DNA from: Acidobacteria bacterium 13_2_20CM_2_57_6
GTDB lineage: Bacteria; Acidobacteriota; Terriglobia; Acidiferrales; UBA7541
Length of the DNA stretch: 43,545 nt
Direction: 5' to 3'
Assembly: GCA_001917435.1 (NCBI GenBank)
Contig: MNEA01000016.1
Span: 1 to 43,545 of the forward strand
This document shows, piece after piece, positions 8,023-16,391 of this stretch (positions are counted from its first letter, which is position 1; each line of letters begins with the position of its first letter). The position numbers and the translations under genes were made by a program. Under the pieces are notes generated by a model. The model did no database searches. It was not told the DNA's origin and worked only from the letters and a program-made list of their open reading frames with translations.

Positions 8023-10476
8023 TCAGGGGCAGTTGACAATTGTCAGAGTAACAGTTTGTGACTGGCCAGATTGAGGGACGGCCGAATCACCCGCACCCAC
8101 GGTCCCGGTGAAAGTTCCCGTCACACTTGTAGTTCCACTGAATATGCCTGTGCTCGTGTCCAGGTTTATGGAGACCCACGAAGGCGAAATGAATCCAAAG
8201 TGGATCGGAGGAACCCCGCCAGATGTAGTAATCGTGAAAGAGTAAGGCTTATTTGCGCAAGCGTTGGGCCAAGTTGCAGGGCTGGTGATCACGAGGGGTT
8301 CAGCGATCTGAACCATGTATTGAGTGCGCCCAGTCTGGGGTGGATTTCCGGAGTCTGCCGCCTTAACCGCGAACGTGTAGAAGCCATCTGTAGTGGCAAC
8401 ACCGCTAAGCAAACCCGAGGAGCTCAGAGTCCAACCCGGTGGTAAAGACCCTCCGTCGATTGACCAGGTGACATTCCCTGAACCACCCTTCGATGTGAAC
8501 TGTTGCTGGTAAGAAACGCCGCGTGTCGCACCGATACCCAAGGTCGTAGCAATTGTAAGAGGCTCGATAACGCCACTGATGTTCAAATAATATTGCATGT
8601 CGGGACGGGCGTCGCCGCGCCAGTCAAAGACATGCAAATAGAACGTCGTCTGTGTAGACGAGGCGCCAGGCACCTTGAAGTCGAGCGCCGAATCAAGAGT
8701 GGTGGAGTCGAGGTTATCGTTGAGGCAGGGCGAGACGTAGGCCGGTTGACCACAACTCAACATTCGTTGGCCGCTTCCATCTAAGATCTCTATGACACTG
8801 TCAAGAGTGTCCGCTCCCCAGGAACGTTGCGCAAACGTTTCCGTGTGAACTAAGCCCCCGCCATTTGCTACAAGTTTGTAGAAATCCGTGTCGGGGTTGG
8901 GAGTGAGTGCGTTGATGGGATCGAGATAGGGGCTGATAGAAAGAGGAATGGGAAGTTGGAGACTGGCACTGTTTCCAAGGGGAGTGGCAGTGGCTATGGA
9001 ATCGTTACGGCCAAGACCCTTTCGGATTTGGATAAAAGTGTTTGCAGTTGCGGTTTGCACCGGGTTGCCAGAGTCGGTCCCCATCGCTACGAAGTTAAAG
9101 GTGCCAACCTGAGTGGGGGTGCCATCGATGTACCCGGTGGCCTGGTCCAAGTTCAGGCCCGGAGGTAACTGGCCAGAAGAGATGCTCCAAGAGTAGGGAG
9201 GAGTTCCGCCAGAGGCAGGAATTTGCGAATGATAGAGCACATTGACGGGAGCAGGTGAAAGTGGGTTACCGAGAACGCTCAAGAGAGTGGGGACCACGCT
9301 CAGCGCCACTTGTTTCGTAAGAATGTAAGGGGGAACGCCTGAGTCAGTTACTTGCAAGACAAAAGTCGAGGAGCCGAGTTGGGTTGGGATGCCCACAAGA
9401 TTGCCGGCTGGGGCCAATGCTAAACCTGGGGGAAGAGAACCTGAAACAAGGGTCCAAGTGTAAGGATAAGAACCACCGATCGTGGAAAAACCAGAATTGT
9501 AAGGTTGGCCTATATAGGCAGGGGCAAGACTGCCAATTATTTGCATTTGCTCCGCAATGTTGAGAATGCCCTGGCCGGAATCGCTTTGGACGGCGGAACT
9601 GGAATCATTCACAGTCACAGAATAGACAAAGCTGCCAAAATCTCCGGGTGTACCACTAACTTGGCCTGAAGCCGGATCAAGAGAAAGACCGGCAGGGAAA
9701 TTGCCAGAGATCGACCAGCGTAACGGGAGCGAGCCGTTAACCGCGGCGAAAGAATCTGAGTACACTTGATTTTGTCCACCATTCTTCAACGAGGCTTTTG
9801 TAATCGCCAGGTGGGTGTCGACGACGATGGTGAGATCCAGTGTTGCCGTCTGGGGTAAGGTGTAGTCCTGTGCTTGAACTGTAAAGGTATATGCGCCCGC
9901 CTGCGTGGGTATTCCGGAGACAATGGCAAAATTTAGATTCAATTGACTCACGTTCAGAGAGAGACCTGGCGGTAACTGACCGGCAGAGATGGACCACCTG
10001 GCAATAGCGGAGGAGCCCTGACCGCTGATCGAAAGCGAGTAAGGAGCATTGGCGTGGGCGGGAGGAGGATTGACAGGATTGATGGTCAGCTTGGCCCAAA
10101 CGGTGAAATTGAATTGTTTCGTTGCGCTTGCCTTGGTGTCCGCCGCCTGAATGGTAACGGGGACGCCGGACCCTGCTGTTGGGGTGCCGGAAATGACACC
10201 GCTCGCCGAATCAAGCACCAGACCGCTCGGCAACTGGCCCGCAGTGATTGTCCAGCTAACCGCGGTAGTTGCGCCTTGCTCTTGGAGAGCGAGACTAAAG
10301 GAAACCGTCTGGACGCATTGAATGTTGGAGCCCGTTGTTATGGTGATGACCTCGGAAGGAGGTGGTGGAGGCGGGGGTGGGGACGGAGCAAAACTGGAAC
10401 CCCCACCACACCCGACAATGGACACTACAACCGTAAGTGCTGCGAATGTGGACAGTGAAGCGGCCCTTCGATTCAC
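8023..10476 (-). CDS. Lipoprotein with He_PIG Ig-like repeats and a PPC-like domain
   Basis: The start is GTG at 10476, whose GTGA overlaps the stop of the protease gene by 4 nt and is preceded by GTGAGG. From here the N-terminus is a lipoprotein signal (MNRRAASLSTFAALTVVVSI then VGCGGG, lipobox Cys ~23) and a Pro-rich linker. Seven He_PIG-type Ig-like units follow, each carrying a variant of 'LPPGL.L....G.ISGTPT..G'. Five lie before and two after an inserted ~150-residue module (~485-640). That module resembles a bacterial pre-peptidase C-terminal domain (ATPLGNSASLQLPIPLSIS, DTDFYKLVA, LDSVIEILDGSGQRMLSC). The 817-residue product should be an envelope-anchored adhesive or binding protein. 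It is translationally coupled to the secreted protease, which suggests a joint extracellular role. Confidence 0.85.
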   Translation of the reverse strand: MNRRAASLSTFAALTVVVSIVGCGGGSSFAPSPPPPPPPPSEVITITTGSNIQCVQTVSFSLALQEQGATTAVSWTITAGQLPSGLVLDSASGVISGTPTAGSGVPVTIQAADTKASATKQFNFTVWAKLTINPVNPPPAHANAPYSLSISGQGSSAIARWSISAGQLPPGLSLNVSQLNLNFAIVSGIPTQAGAYTFTVQAQDYTLPQTATLDLTIVVDTHLAITKASLKNGGQNQVYSDSFAAVNGSLPLRWSISGNFPAGLSLDPASGQVSGTPGDFGSFVYSVTVNDSSSAVQSDSGQGILNIAEQMQIIGSLAPAYIGQPYNSGFSTIGGSYPYTWTLVSGSLPPGLALAPAGNLVGIPTQLGSSTFVLQVTDSGVPPYILTKQVALSVVPTLLSVLGNPLSPAPVNVLYHSQIPASGGTPPYSWSISSGQLPPGLNLDQATGYIDGTPTQVGTFNFVAMGTDSGNPVQTATANTFIQIRKGLGRNDSIATATPLGNSASLQLPIPLSISPYLDPINALTPNPDTDFYKLVANGGGLVHTETFAQRSWGADTLDSVIEILDGSGQRMLSCGQPAYVSPCLNDNLDSTTLDSALDFKVPGASSTQTTFYLHVFDWRGDARPDMQYYLNISGVIEPLTIATTLGIGATRGVSYQQQFTSKGGSGNVTWSIDGGSLPPGWTLSSSGLLSGVATTDGFYTFAVKAADSGNPPQTGRTQYMVQIAEPLVITSPATWPNACANKPYSFTITTSGGVPPIHFGFISPSWVSINLDTSTGIFSGTTSVTGTFTGTVGAGDSAVPQSGQSQTVTLTIVNCP

Positions 10477-11870
10477 GAAAGCCTCACCAAAGGCCAAAGT
10501 TCGCGCGGGTCCCTAAGGAGAAATGGAGTCGGAGGTGACTCAAGGCGAACCTCACCATCTTCAAATTGGTCAAAACGGGGCGGCGTCTGGTTGAGGATGA
10601 AATTGATGTTGCTGAGTTTTTGTCCTGCCTGCACGGTTAGCGCGTCTTTCTGGGCCGGATTGTCGAAGGCAGACTCATATTGATGCCAGTATTCGTAAGC
10701 GCCATAGGTGATTGCAGGAGGATCGAGGGGACCCACACTGGAACCCCCGACGAAAGAGGAGTCGACGTTCTCGGTTTGTACTGTGTAGGTGCCCGAGGTA
10801 ACTGGGATTTCGTAATAGCCAATCAAAGCAGGATTGCGGCTCCCGTACTGGCTGCCGCCCGTGTTATCGCCCGTGATCGCCTGGCCCGGATTGCCAGTGA
10901 ATTCAAAGCCAGAAACGACGGACACCGCGACGCGCTTAGATTCATCCTGCGGGGTAGACGGATCATCAACTTGGCGGGCGATTACATTCAAGCCCTGAAC
11001 ATGAGTAATGCCGTCCGAAAAAAATACAAATCCACTGATGGTCCCGTAGTTGGAAGCAAAGGTAGCGTGCGGACACAACTTAGAAATCCAAGCAACATCG
11101 TCAGGCGCAAGAATGGGAAGACCGGCGGATTTTCGAGATTGGCAGAACTCTACCGGAAACATGATCGGTAACCCTGCTAACTCATCAACGGGACAATTCC
11201 CAGCAAATCCGCTCTTGAAGAGGTCCAAGTTAATTTGCGAATGGCCGAGACCCGAGAAATGTCCCATCTCATGAGTTATGGCTTCATCGAATTGATCGGC
11301 GGTCAGCTCGTAATTTGAGGTTGTTGGATCGTTGACCCCGTCCTGGAACTCGCCGTTGAGAAAGACTAAAGCAGAAACGATATGACCTGCCTGGTAGTCC
11401 AATTTACAGGTTCCCGAAAAACCGATAATCAACGGGCTAAGGCCCAAGGCCCGCAGGAGCGAACCATCGGCATCGAAAATGACGGGGCTTTGAGTGCCGC
11501 CGTTGCACAAGCCCAAAGCCGCATTAAAATCCTGAATGGTCTTTACATCCCCATTTGATGGGATTCCAGCTCCGGAAATCTGTCCCGCATAGGAATAAGT
11601 GATCGAAGTAGTAGGCACAGACTGCCAGTTCTGAAACAAACTCTGGACACGGGCCACACCTTGAGAATTGCTACTGACTATCTGACCGCTTGGGCTCACG
11701 CTAAGCGGTCCGCCGTCGACGGTGTAACGAATCGGGTTGGATACGTCCCACACGAACGGCTGCCCTGCATTCGTTGCACCTGCCCCAGTGACCCGGAGGG
11801 GCCCCCCAGCATCCGCAAATCCACCAAATAGAAGGCAGGAAAGAAAAAACGCTCCTAAGCGTCGTTTCAC
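10473..11870 (-). CDS. Secreted metzincin-type zinc metalloprotease
   Basis: 465 residues with a signal peptide (MKRRLGAFFLSCLLFGGFADA). The zinc site HEMGHFSGLGH is at residues 200-210 (His200, Glu201, His204, His210) and fits HExxHxxGxxH of metzincins, close to matrixin (M10)-like enzymes. The Met-turn may be LPIMFP about 25 residues on. The C-terminal third (GTISGFVFFSDGITHVQGLN, then a YYEIPVTSGTYTVQTENV stretch) resembles a carboxypeptidase-regulatory or Ig-like beta-sandwich. The GTG start overlaps the preceding stop (GTGA), and its own stop overlaps the next gene in the same way, so it is the middle gene of a coupled operon. Substrate unknown. The product is probably periplasmic or extracellular. 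Confidence 0.85.
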   Translation of the reverse strand: MKRRLGAFFLSCLLFGGFADAGGPLRVTGAGATNAGQPFVWDVSNPIRYTVDGGPLSVSPSGQIVSSNSQGVARVQSLFQNWQSVPTTSITYSYAGQISGAGIPSNGDVKTIQDFNAALGLCNGGTQSPVIFDADGSLLRALGLSPLIIGFSGTCKLDYQAGHIVSALVFLNGEFQDGVNDPTTSNYELTADQFDEAITHEMGHFSGLGHSQINLDLFKSGFAGNCPVDELAGLPIMFPVEFCQSRKSAGLPILAPDDVAWISKLCPHATFASNYGTISGFVFFSDGITHVQGLNVIARQVDDPSTPQDESKRVAVSVVSGFEFTGNPGQAITGDNTGGSQYGSRNPALIGYYEIPVTSGTYTVQTENVDSSFVGGSSVGPLDPPAITYGAYEYWHQYESAFDNPAQKDALTVQAGQKLSNINFILNQTPPRFDQFEDGEVRLESPPTPFLLRDPRELWPLVRLS

Positions 11871-12568
11871 TTTGCTGCTCCGATGAGTTCGTGAATTGCC
11901 TCTTCGAAGACATCCAGAGGGACCTGACCATTGGGCTTTGCAAGCATTTCCTTAACCGGTTTAGAGAAAATCAAACCGCGTGAGCTGGCTTTATTTTCGA
12001 CGTGGCTGAACAAGCCAAGATTGCCACGACCGTTGAGGGCGTACCGATTCCCCTTGGCGTCACGAAGGATTCGAAACCGCCCCTGTTCGAGGGCCACGGG
12101 ACTTGTGAGACCGTAGGGCGAGACGGGGTTCAAGAAGAGCAGAAGCTCACCAGCGGCTTTGTATCCCCCCAACACCGGTAGCTCTCGAGCATCCCAAAGA
12201 TATTGGCGAAAGGTTATGGTGGAAGCGGGCTCGCCCTTCAGCACTCTATTGACTGCTAGTGTAACGACGACAGTCTGCAGATTTGAAAACTGAGGATGCG
12301 GCTCAACTTTGGCCGAAGTCACCTGTCCACGAAGGATAGTCTGTGCACCGTGAACCAGAGTATCCAAATCGGCGGGAGCAGTGTTGGCACCACTTTGTGA
12401 ATAGGCTGCTGGGCACAGCAACAAGAGCAAAGCGAAGAATGGAATAACTGCGCGGGCCGAGGGAAACTTAGGGTTGAAATCTAGTAATTCCTTGTTGGAT
12501 TCAATAGAGGGGCCACGGCCCAAGCTGGGGATTGGGAGTCGCATGATTCGCCTGCTCACCGACTTCAA
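11867..12568 (-). CDS. Secreted protein of unknown function (first gene of protease operon)
   Basis: 233 residues read from a TTG at 12568 with AGGA 7 nt upstream; an ATG at 12544 is the main alternative. A long polar N-terminus (~40 residues) precedes a hydrophobic signal segment (VIPFFALLLLLCPAAYSQSG). The mature part has an alternating beta pattern (TILRGQVTSAKVEP, TVVVTLAVNRVLKGEP, TFRQYLWDAR, GELLLFLNPVSPYGLTSPV). This resembles uncharacterised secreted proteins that carry a 'vlrG.V......w......i.t...v.V..vlKG' pattern. It ends in GTGA overlap with the protease gene. Protection or activation of the protease is a reasonable guess from position only. Confidence 0.75.
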   Translation of the reverse strand: MKSVSRRIMRLPIPSLGRGPSIESNKELLDFNPKFPSARAVIPFFALLLLLCPAAYSQSGANTAPADLDTLVHGAQTILRGQVTSAKVEPHPQFSNLQTVVVTLAVNRVLKGEPASTITFRQYLWDARELPVLGGYKAAGELLLFLNPVSPYGLTSPVALEQGRFRILRDAKGNRYALNGRGNLGLFSHVENKASSRGLIFSKPVKEMLAKPNGQVPLDVFEEAIHELIGAAK

Positions 12569-12809
12569 GTAGAAATCCTGGAGCTCCGGGGACGCAGAGA
12601 AAAGTAATTATGACAGGGCCTAAGCAGTAGCAAGTGAATACAGTAAAGAGCACTAAGGTAAAGACCCTAATCGGTTTCGACGCTCCAACAGCGAGCAGAC
12701 ATGAAGGCTCAAGCAGCAGGCTCAACCCACCGCACTGCTAGCGCGAACAACAGAATTACGATCAATCAACATTACAGTGAATAGCTCCACGATAGGAGCC
12801 GAGCGTGAG

Positions 12810-13481
12810 CTACGACTGGTCTATAAGCCTGTGGTGTATCGCGTACAACGCCAGCTCAAGGCGGTCGGAGACGCCAAGCTTATCAAAAATATTGTGCAAA
12901 TGATTTTTTACGGTTTGCTCGGAAATGAAAAGTTTTTCGCCGATTTCCTTGTTGCGAAAGCCCTGTGCGACGAGCTGCACAATTTCTTTCTCGCGGTCGC
13001 TGAGCAACGGCTTTTCGCGGCGCGGGCCCGCTTCGCTGGACTTTGAAAACGCCTTCATGACCTCGGCGGTCATGCGGTTGTCCAGCCAGATTTCACCGGC
13101 ATGCACGCGATGGATGCTTTTTACCAGGAGATCGGTGGCGGACTGTTTTAGCACCACGCCGCGCGCGCCAAGGCGCATGGCGCGAACCACGTCGCGATCA
13201 TCTTCCGCAGCAGTCAAAACCACCACGCGGGTGGGCAGCGTATCGAAATTGACTTCTTCGAGAACGGCTAAACCGTCTTTATCCGGCATGCGCAGATCGA
13301 GCAGAAGAATGTCAGGCTTGAGCTTGGCGAGGAGCTTGATGCACTCGGCGCCGTTCTGCGCTTCGCCGACAATCGTGATGTCCTCGTCGGAATCGAGAAG
13401 CTTCCTCAACCCATCGCGAAAGATCGCATGGTCATCGGCTAGTAGTACCCGTATCTGCTGTTTTGTTTTGGCCATGTTCAT
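12810..13481 (-). CDS. NarL/FixJ-type response regulator
   Basis: 223 residues. The receiver domain (~9-125) has the acidic pair DD at 16-17, the phospho-acceptor Asp62 (LLLDLRMPD), a conserved Thr (VVLTAAE) and a Lys (VVLKQSA). A linker leads to a LuxR-type helix-turn-helix (~155-220: LSDREKEIVQLVAQG, NKEIGEKLFISEQTVKNHL, FDKLGVSDRLELA). It starts 28 nt after the stop of the histidine kinase gene, so the two form a cognate pair in one transcript. It should bind DNA as a phosphorylated dimer. No target is visible nearby. Confidence 0.93.
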   Translation of the reverse strand: MNMAKTKQQIRVLLADDHAIFRDGLRKLLDSDEDITIVGEAQNGAECIKLLAKLKPDILLLDLRMPDKDGLAVLEEVNFDTLPTRVVVLTAAEDDRDVVRAMRLGARGVVLKQSATDLLVKSIHRVHAGEIWLDNRMTAEVMKAFSKSSEAGPRREKPLLSDREKEIVQLVAQGFRNKEIGEKLFISEQTVKNHLHNIFDKLGVSDRLELALYAIHHRLIDQS

Positions 13482-13509
13482 GTCAGGGTTAGTAAGACCC
13501 TGAAACCCG

Positions 13510-15180
13510 TCATCCGAGCGGGACTTCGATCGTCAGACGCGCTCCATGTCCTGGGTTTGACTCGACAGTCAAAACCCCGCCCACGGTGCGCGCACGCTCC
13601 TTTATGGAAATGGGACCCAACCGCAGCCGATCCAGCTCGTCGCCGGTAAACCGGCCGGCGAAGCTAAACCCTTCACCGTTATCATCTACAACGAGTACTA
13701 GACGGCTGTCATCCTGCGACAGTTTTACCACGACATGGGAAGCCTTGGCATGCTTTTTTATGTTGTGGAGTGCTTCTCGGTAAATCTGGAAAATCTCTCG
13801 GCAGACGCGGTCGGGCGCGCGCAACTGGGCGGAATCGATCAGCAAATCCAGGGCGACCGTCGATTCGTTGCGGTACCGCTCGGCGAAGCCCCGCATCAGG
13901 TCCACGAGATCGGCGCTCTGCACACGCAGCGGACGCAGGTCGGTGACAGTCTGGCGCAGCTCGGCACCCTCGTTCCGAACGGTCTGCTGGAGGCTGGCAA
14001 GGCCGCTAACGGCCTGATCAGGGGCGGCGGGCAACCGGCGTCGCAGAACATCTAGCTGGATTTCAATGCTCAGCAGGGTCTGAAGAATACCATCGTGGAG
14101 GTCACGCGCAATGCGGCTGCGTTCAGCTTCGATGGCTCGAGCCCGTAAGTGCCTCAAAAGAAAGATGTTCTCAAGAGCGGGAGAGACATGCGCGGCGATG
14201 CTTTCAAGCCAGGCTAAGTCCTGCTTTTGGAATGGCTTACGCCCATTTAGAAGAAATATTCGCCCGGTCGGCTGGCCCCCCTGGTCAAATGACACAGTCA
14301 CAAAGGAGCTAACTTTAAACTCCTGCTGTGCCGGACCGGGCAGCCGAGGCAGGTTCTTGATAGGTCGGCCATCCCGCCGATCCCAACCAAACCCTGAGCC
14401 GGGTCCCCCTAGAGAGTTCCAACAGATAGTGGCGTCCATATCGTCCAGGAGGAAGCCGTCCGTACGCGCCAGGGGCATGCTTTCTGGAACCAGGCGCTCG
14501 CTTTCTCCTGATTTCAAGCGCCAGAGGAAAATGCGCTCAAGATCCGTATCGCGGTAAAGGAGGAGTGCCTCCCCGGCGCTAAACGTGGTCGCCAGTTCTT
14601 CAAGGAACAGGCGCAACGATTCGGCCAGCCCCTGGTCCACTTGCATGGTTGCGTTGATTCTGGAGAAAAACTCAATCTGCGAAGAGAATCGGCGGTTGCG
14701 ATCGCCCAGAAAGGCGAGGCCCGCGCCACCCGCAAAAGTACCGATGGTGAGCCCAAGCCAAGAGGCCACGCGCACCCAATGGATTTCACCTTTTACGGCC
14801 GTGAGCAAAACCAGAATCAGCGAGAGCGCTCCAGCCAGCGGCAATGTTAATTCCACTCCCCAGCGAATGCCGGCCGCATAACAAAGAAACATATACGGAA
14901 ACCAAACCGGAACTGTGGAAGGACTGATGTACATGAAGAAAGCTAGGGCAAGAAGGTCGCTGGCCAGCGGCAAGTGCCAGGAACGTTTGCGCAGAAGCCG
15001 TTCTAGTTGGGTGACGAGGAGCGCCACGATCAGATAAGCAACCAAGAATGACGCCGAGCGCCGCCCTCCTCGCGTAGGTGGCTGTTCGAGAACGGCCAGC
15101 AGCGCCAGCAAAACAAAAATCGGGCGAGCATAAACGATCTGCCGCTCGAAATGGTGCCGGTCCGTTTGATTAGGGCTCAT
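13510..15180 (-). CDS. Membrane sensor histidine kinase (HisKA_3/NarX-like) with GAF-like domain
   Basis: 556 residues from the ATG at 15180. A TTG at 15204 adds eight residues, but neither has a well-placed ribosome binding site. The N-terminus has about five membrane segments (~15-165: PIFVLLALLAVL, FLVAYLIVALLVTQL, LLALAFFMYI, LPLAGALSLILVLLTAV, WLGLTIGTFAGGAGLAFLG). A GAF-like sensor region follows (~185-340), then a HisKA_3 dimerisation helix with the phospho-His in RIARDLHDGILQTL. The HATPase domain has an N-box (REALHNIKKHAKAS), a G1 box (DNGEGF) and GHGARLTIEVPL. The kinase belongs with the downstream response regulator. The signal is unknown; the membrane domain has no large periplasmic loop, so an intramembrane or cytosolic cue is likely. 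Confidence 0.92.
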   Translation of the reverse strand: MSPNQTDRHHFERQIVYARPIFVLLALLAVLEQPPTRGGRRSASFLVAYLIVALLVTQLERLLRKRSWHLPLASDLLALAFFMYISPSTVPVWFPYMFLCYAAGIRWGVELTLPLAGALSLILVLLTAVKGEIHWVRVASWLGLTIGTFAGGAGLAFLGDRNRRFSSQIEFFSRINATMQVDQGLAESLRLFLEELATTFSAGEALLLYRDTDLERIFLWRLKSGESERLVPESMPLARTDGFLLDDMDATICWNSLGGPGSGFGWDRRDGRPIKNLPRLPGPAQQEFKVSSFVTVSFDQGGQPTGRIFLLNGRKPFQKQDLAWLESIAAHVSPALENIFLLRHLRARAIEAERSRIARDLHDGILQTLLSIEIQLDVLRRRLPAAPDQAVSGLASLQQTVRNEGAELRQTVTDLRPLRVQSADLVDLMRGFAERYRNESTVALDLLIDSAQLRAPDRVCREIFQIYREALHNIKKHAKASHVVVKLSQDDSRLVLVVDDNGEGFSFAGRFTGDELDRLRLGPISIKERARTVGGVLTVESNPGHGARLTIEVPLG

Positions 15181-15353
15181 GCGCGGGGACGTGTTTCCTG
15201 TCAAATCAGTTTAACAATACGCGGGAAGTTCGTGGCGCCGTGGTTTCCTGGTTGCAACCTGAAAGATAAGTCTCGCGGGAGCGAGTGTTTTGCGAGCCGG
15301 CATAAGCGGAATTACTTCCCGCCTGGGTCCCAAGTGAAACGTATCCGGCCGCT

Positions 15354-15381
15354 TTTCGACACGCTGGAAATAGCGTAAACT
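15354..15381 (+). promoter_or_regulatory. Possible promoter of tRNA-His
   Basis: TTTCGA (15354-15359) and TAAACT (15376-15381) are separated by 16 nt. The -10 ends 17 nt before the tRNA, giving a start point a few bases upstream of the mature 5' end. Matches to consensus are modest. Confidence 0.35.
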
Positions 15382-15398
15382 AAGCTAGTTCCGCGGAT

Positions 15399-15475
15399 GG
15401 TGGGAGTAGCTCAGCTGGTAGAGCGTCGGTCTGTGGCACCGAATGTCGCGGGTTCGATCCCCGTCTCCCACCCCA
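15399..15475 (+). tRNA. tRNA-His (GTG anticodon)
   Basis: A complete cloverleaf is visible. The acceptor stem is GTGGGAG/CTCCCAC (15400-15406 and 15465-15471), the D arm is GCTC...GAGC, and the anticodon stem is TCGGT/ACCGA around the loop CTGTGGC, giving anticodon GTG. The T arm is GCGGG-TTCGATC-CCCGT. The base before the acceptor stem is G (G-1) and the discriminator is C73, the identity pair specific to histidine tRNA. CCA is encoded at 15473-15475. Confidence 0.97.
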
Positions 15476-15557
15476 AACATTCTGTACTTGGTTATTTCTC
15501 CCTGAAAATTACGCGGTTTCTGCATAACGTTTCGCGTGTTCGAATTATCATTGATAG

Positions 15558-16226
15558 ATGATTCCGATAAAGTGTCGCGGACTACTCTTCGATCTGGACG
15601 GCGTCTTAGTGGATTCGACGCCTGCGGTTGCGCGTGTGTGGGCGGGCTGGGCGCGTGAGCACGGGTTCGACCCTGACAAAGTCGTAAGGGAAGCGCATGG
15701 ACGGCCAAGTATTGCGACAATACGTGAACTTCTGCCGCACGCCGATCACGCCGTCGAAGACCGCGAAGTTGAGCGCCGTGAAATCGCTGACGTCGATGGA
15801 GTCATCCCTTTGCCCGGCGCGATGGAATTGCTTCAAGCGCTTCCTTTGCAGCGCTGGGCCATCGTCACCTCCTGCACTAGGCCTCTGGCCGGCGTTCGCA
15901 TCAATGCGGCTGGTCTCCCGAAGCCCAGGCATCTAGTCACTTCAAGCGATGTGAAACATGGAAAACCAGACCCTGAGCCCTATCTGAAAGGTGCGCAATT
16001 CCTCGGTTTGCCCGCACGTGACTGCATTGTCGTTGAAGATGCTCCCGCGGGAATTCGCGCCGGCAAAGCGGCAGGTGCGCGCGTCCTGGCTCTGCGCACG
16101 ACCGCCAGCGACGACGAACTTCAACAAGCCGGCTCCGACTGGATTGTCGATAACTGTGCTGCGCTGTTTCTGGATTCTTCCTCGGCAGGTGAAGAGCTCT
16201 TGCTCATCGGCCGCCGGACACAATAG
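15558..16226 (+). CDS. HAD-superfamily (IA) sugar-phosphatase-like hydrolase
   Basis: 222 residues. Motif I is FDLDGVLVDST (nucleophile Asp ~11, acid Asp ~13), motif II is the IVTSCT segment, motif III is the Lys in DVKHGKPDP, and motif IV is VVEDAPAGIRAGKAAGA. The helical cap between motifs I and II (~17-90) marks subclass IA and resembles YfbT/GPP1-like sugar or glycerol phosphatases and phosphoglycolate phosphatases. It is a cytoplasmic Mg-dependent phosphatase; the substrate cannot be decided. It lies 82 nt after tRNA-His on the same strand. A canonical ribosome binding site is not evident before the ATG. Confidence 0.88.
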   Translation: MIPIKCRGLLFDLDGVLVDSTPAVARVWAGWAREHGFDPDKVVREAHGRPSIATIRELLPHADHAVEDREVERREIADVDGVIPLPGAMELLQALPLQRWAIVTSCTRPLAGVRINAAGLPKPRHLVTSSDVKHGKPDPEPYLKGAQFLGLPARDCIVVEDAPAGIRAGKAAGARVLALRTTASDDELQQAGSDWIVDNCAALFLDSSSAGEELLLIGRRTQ

Positions 16227-16391
16227 TCCATGCTCCGTATAACCTGCCCATTCGTACAGTGCTCCTCAAGAAAATAGACGTAAACGTTCACTGGCCGCGG
16301 GTTCCTGTTCGCTTACAATACTTTAGCAAGAAGTAAGAGCGTGCAATTGCGCGATTCGCCTCCGTTTCTCGGGCTTCGCAAGGACAATTCC

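Noticed and set aside
15385..15720. 111-codon minus-strand frame with the segment GVGDGDRTRDIRCHRPTLYQ
   Set aside because: It is the well-known spurious frame antisense to a tRNA gene (here tRNA-His) and also overlaps the HAD gene start.
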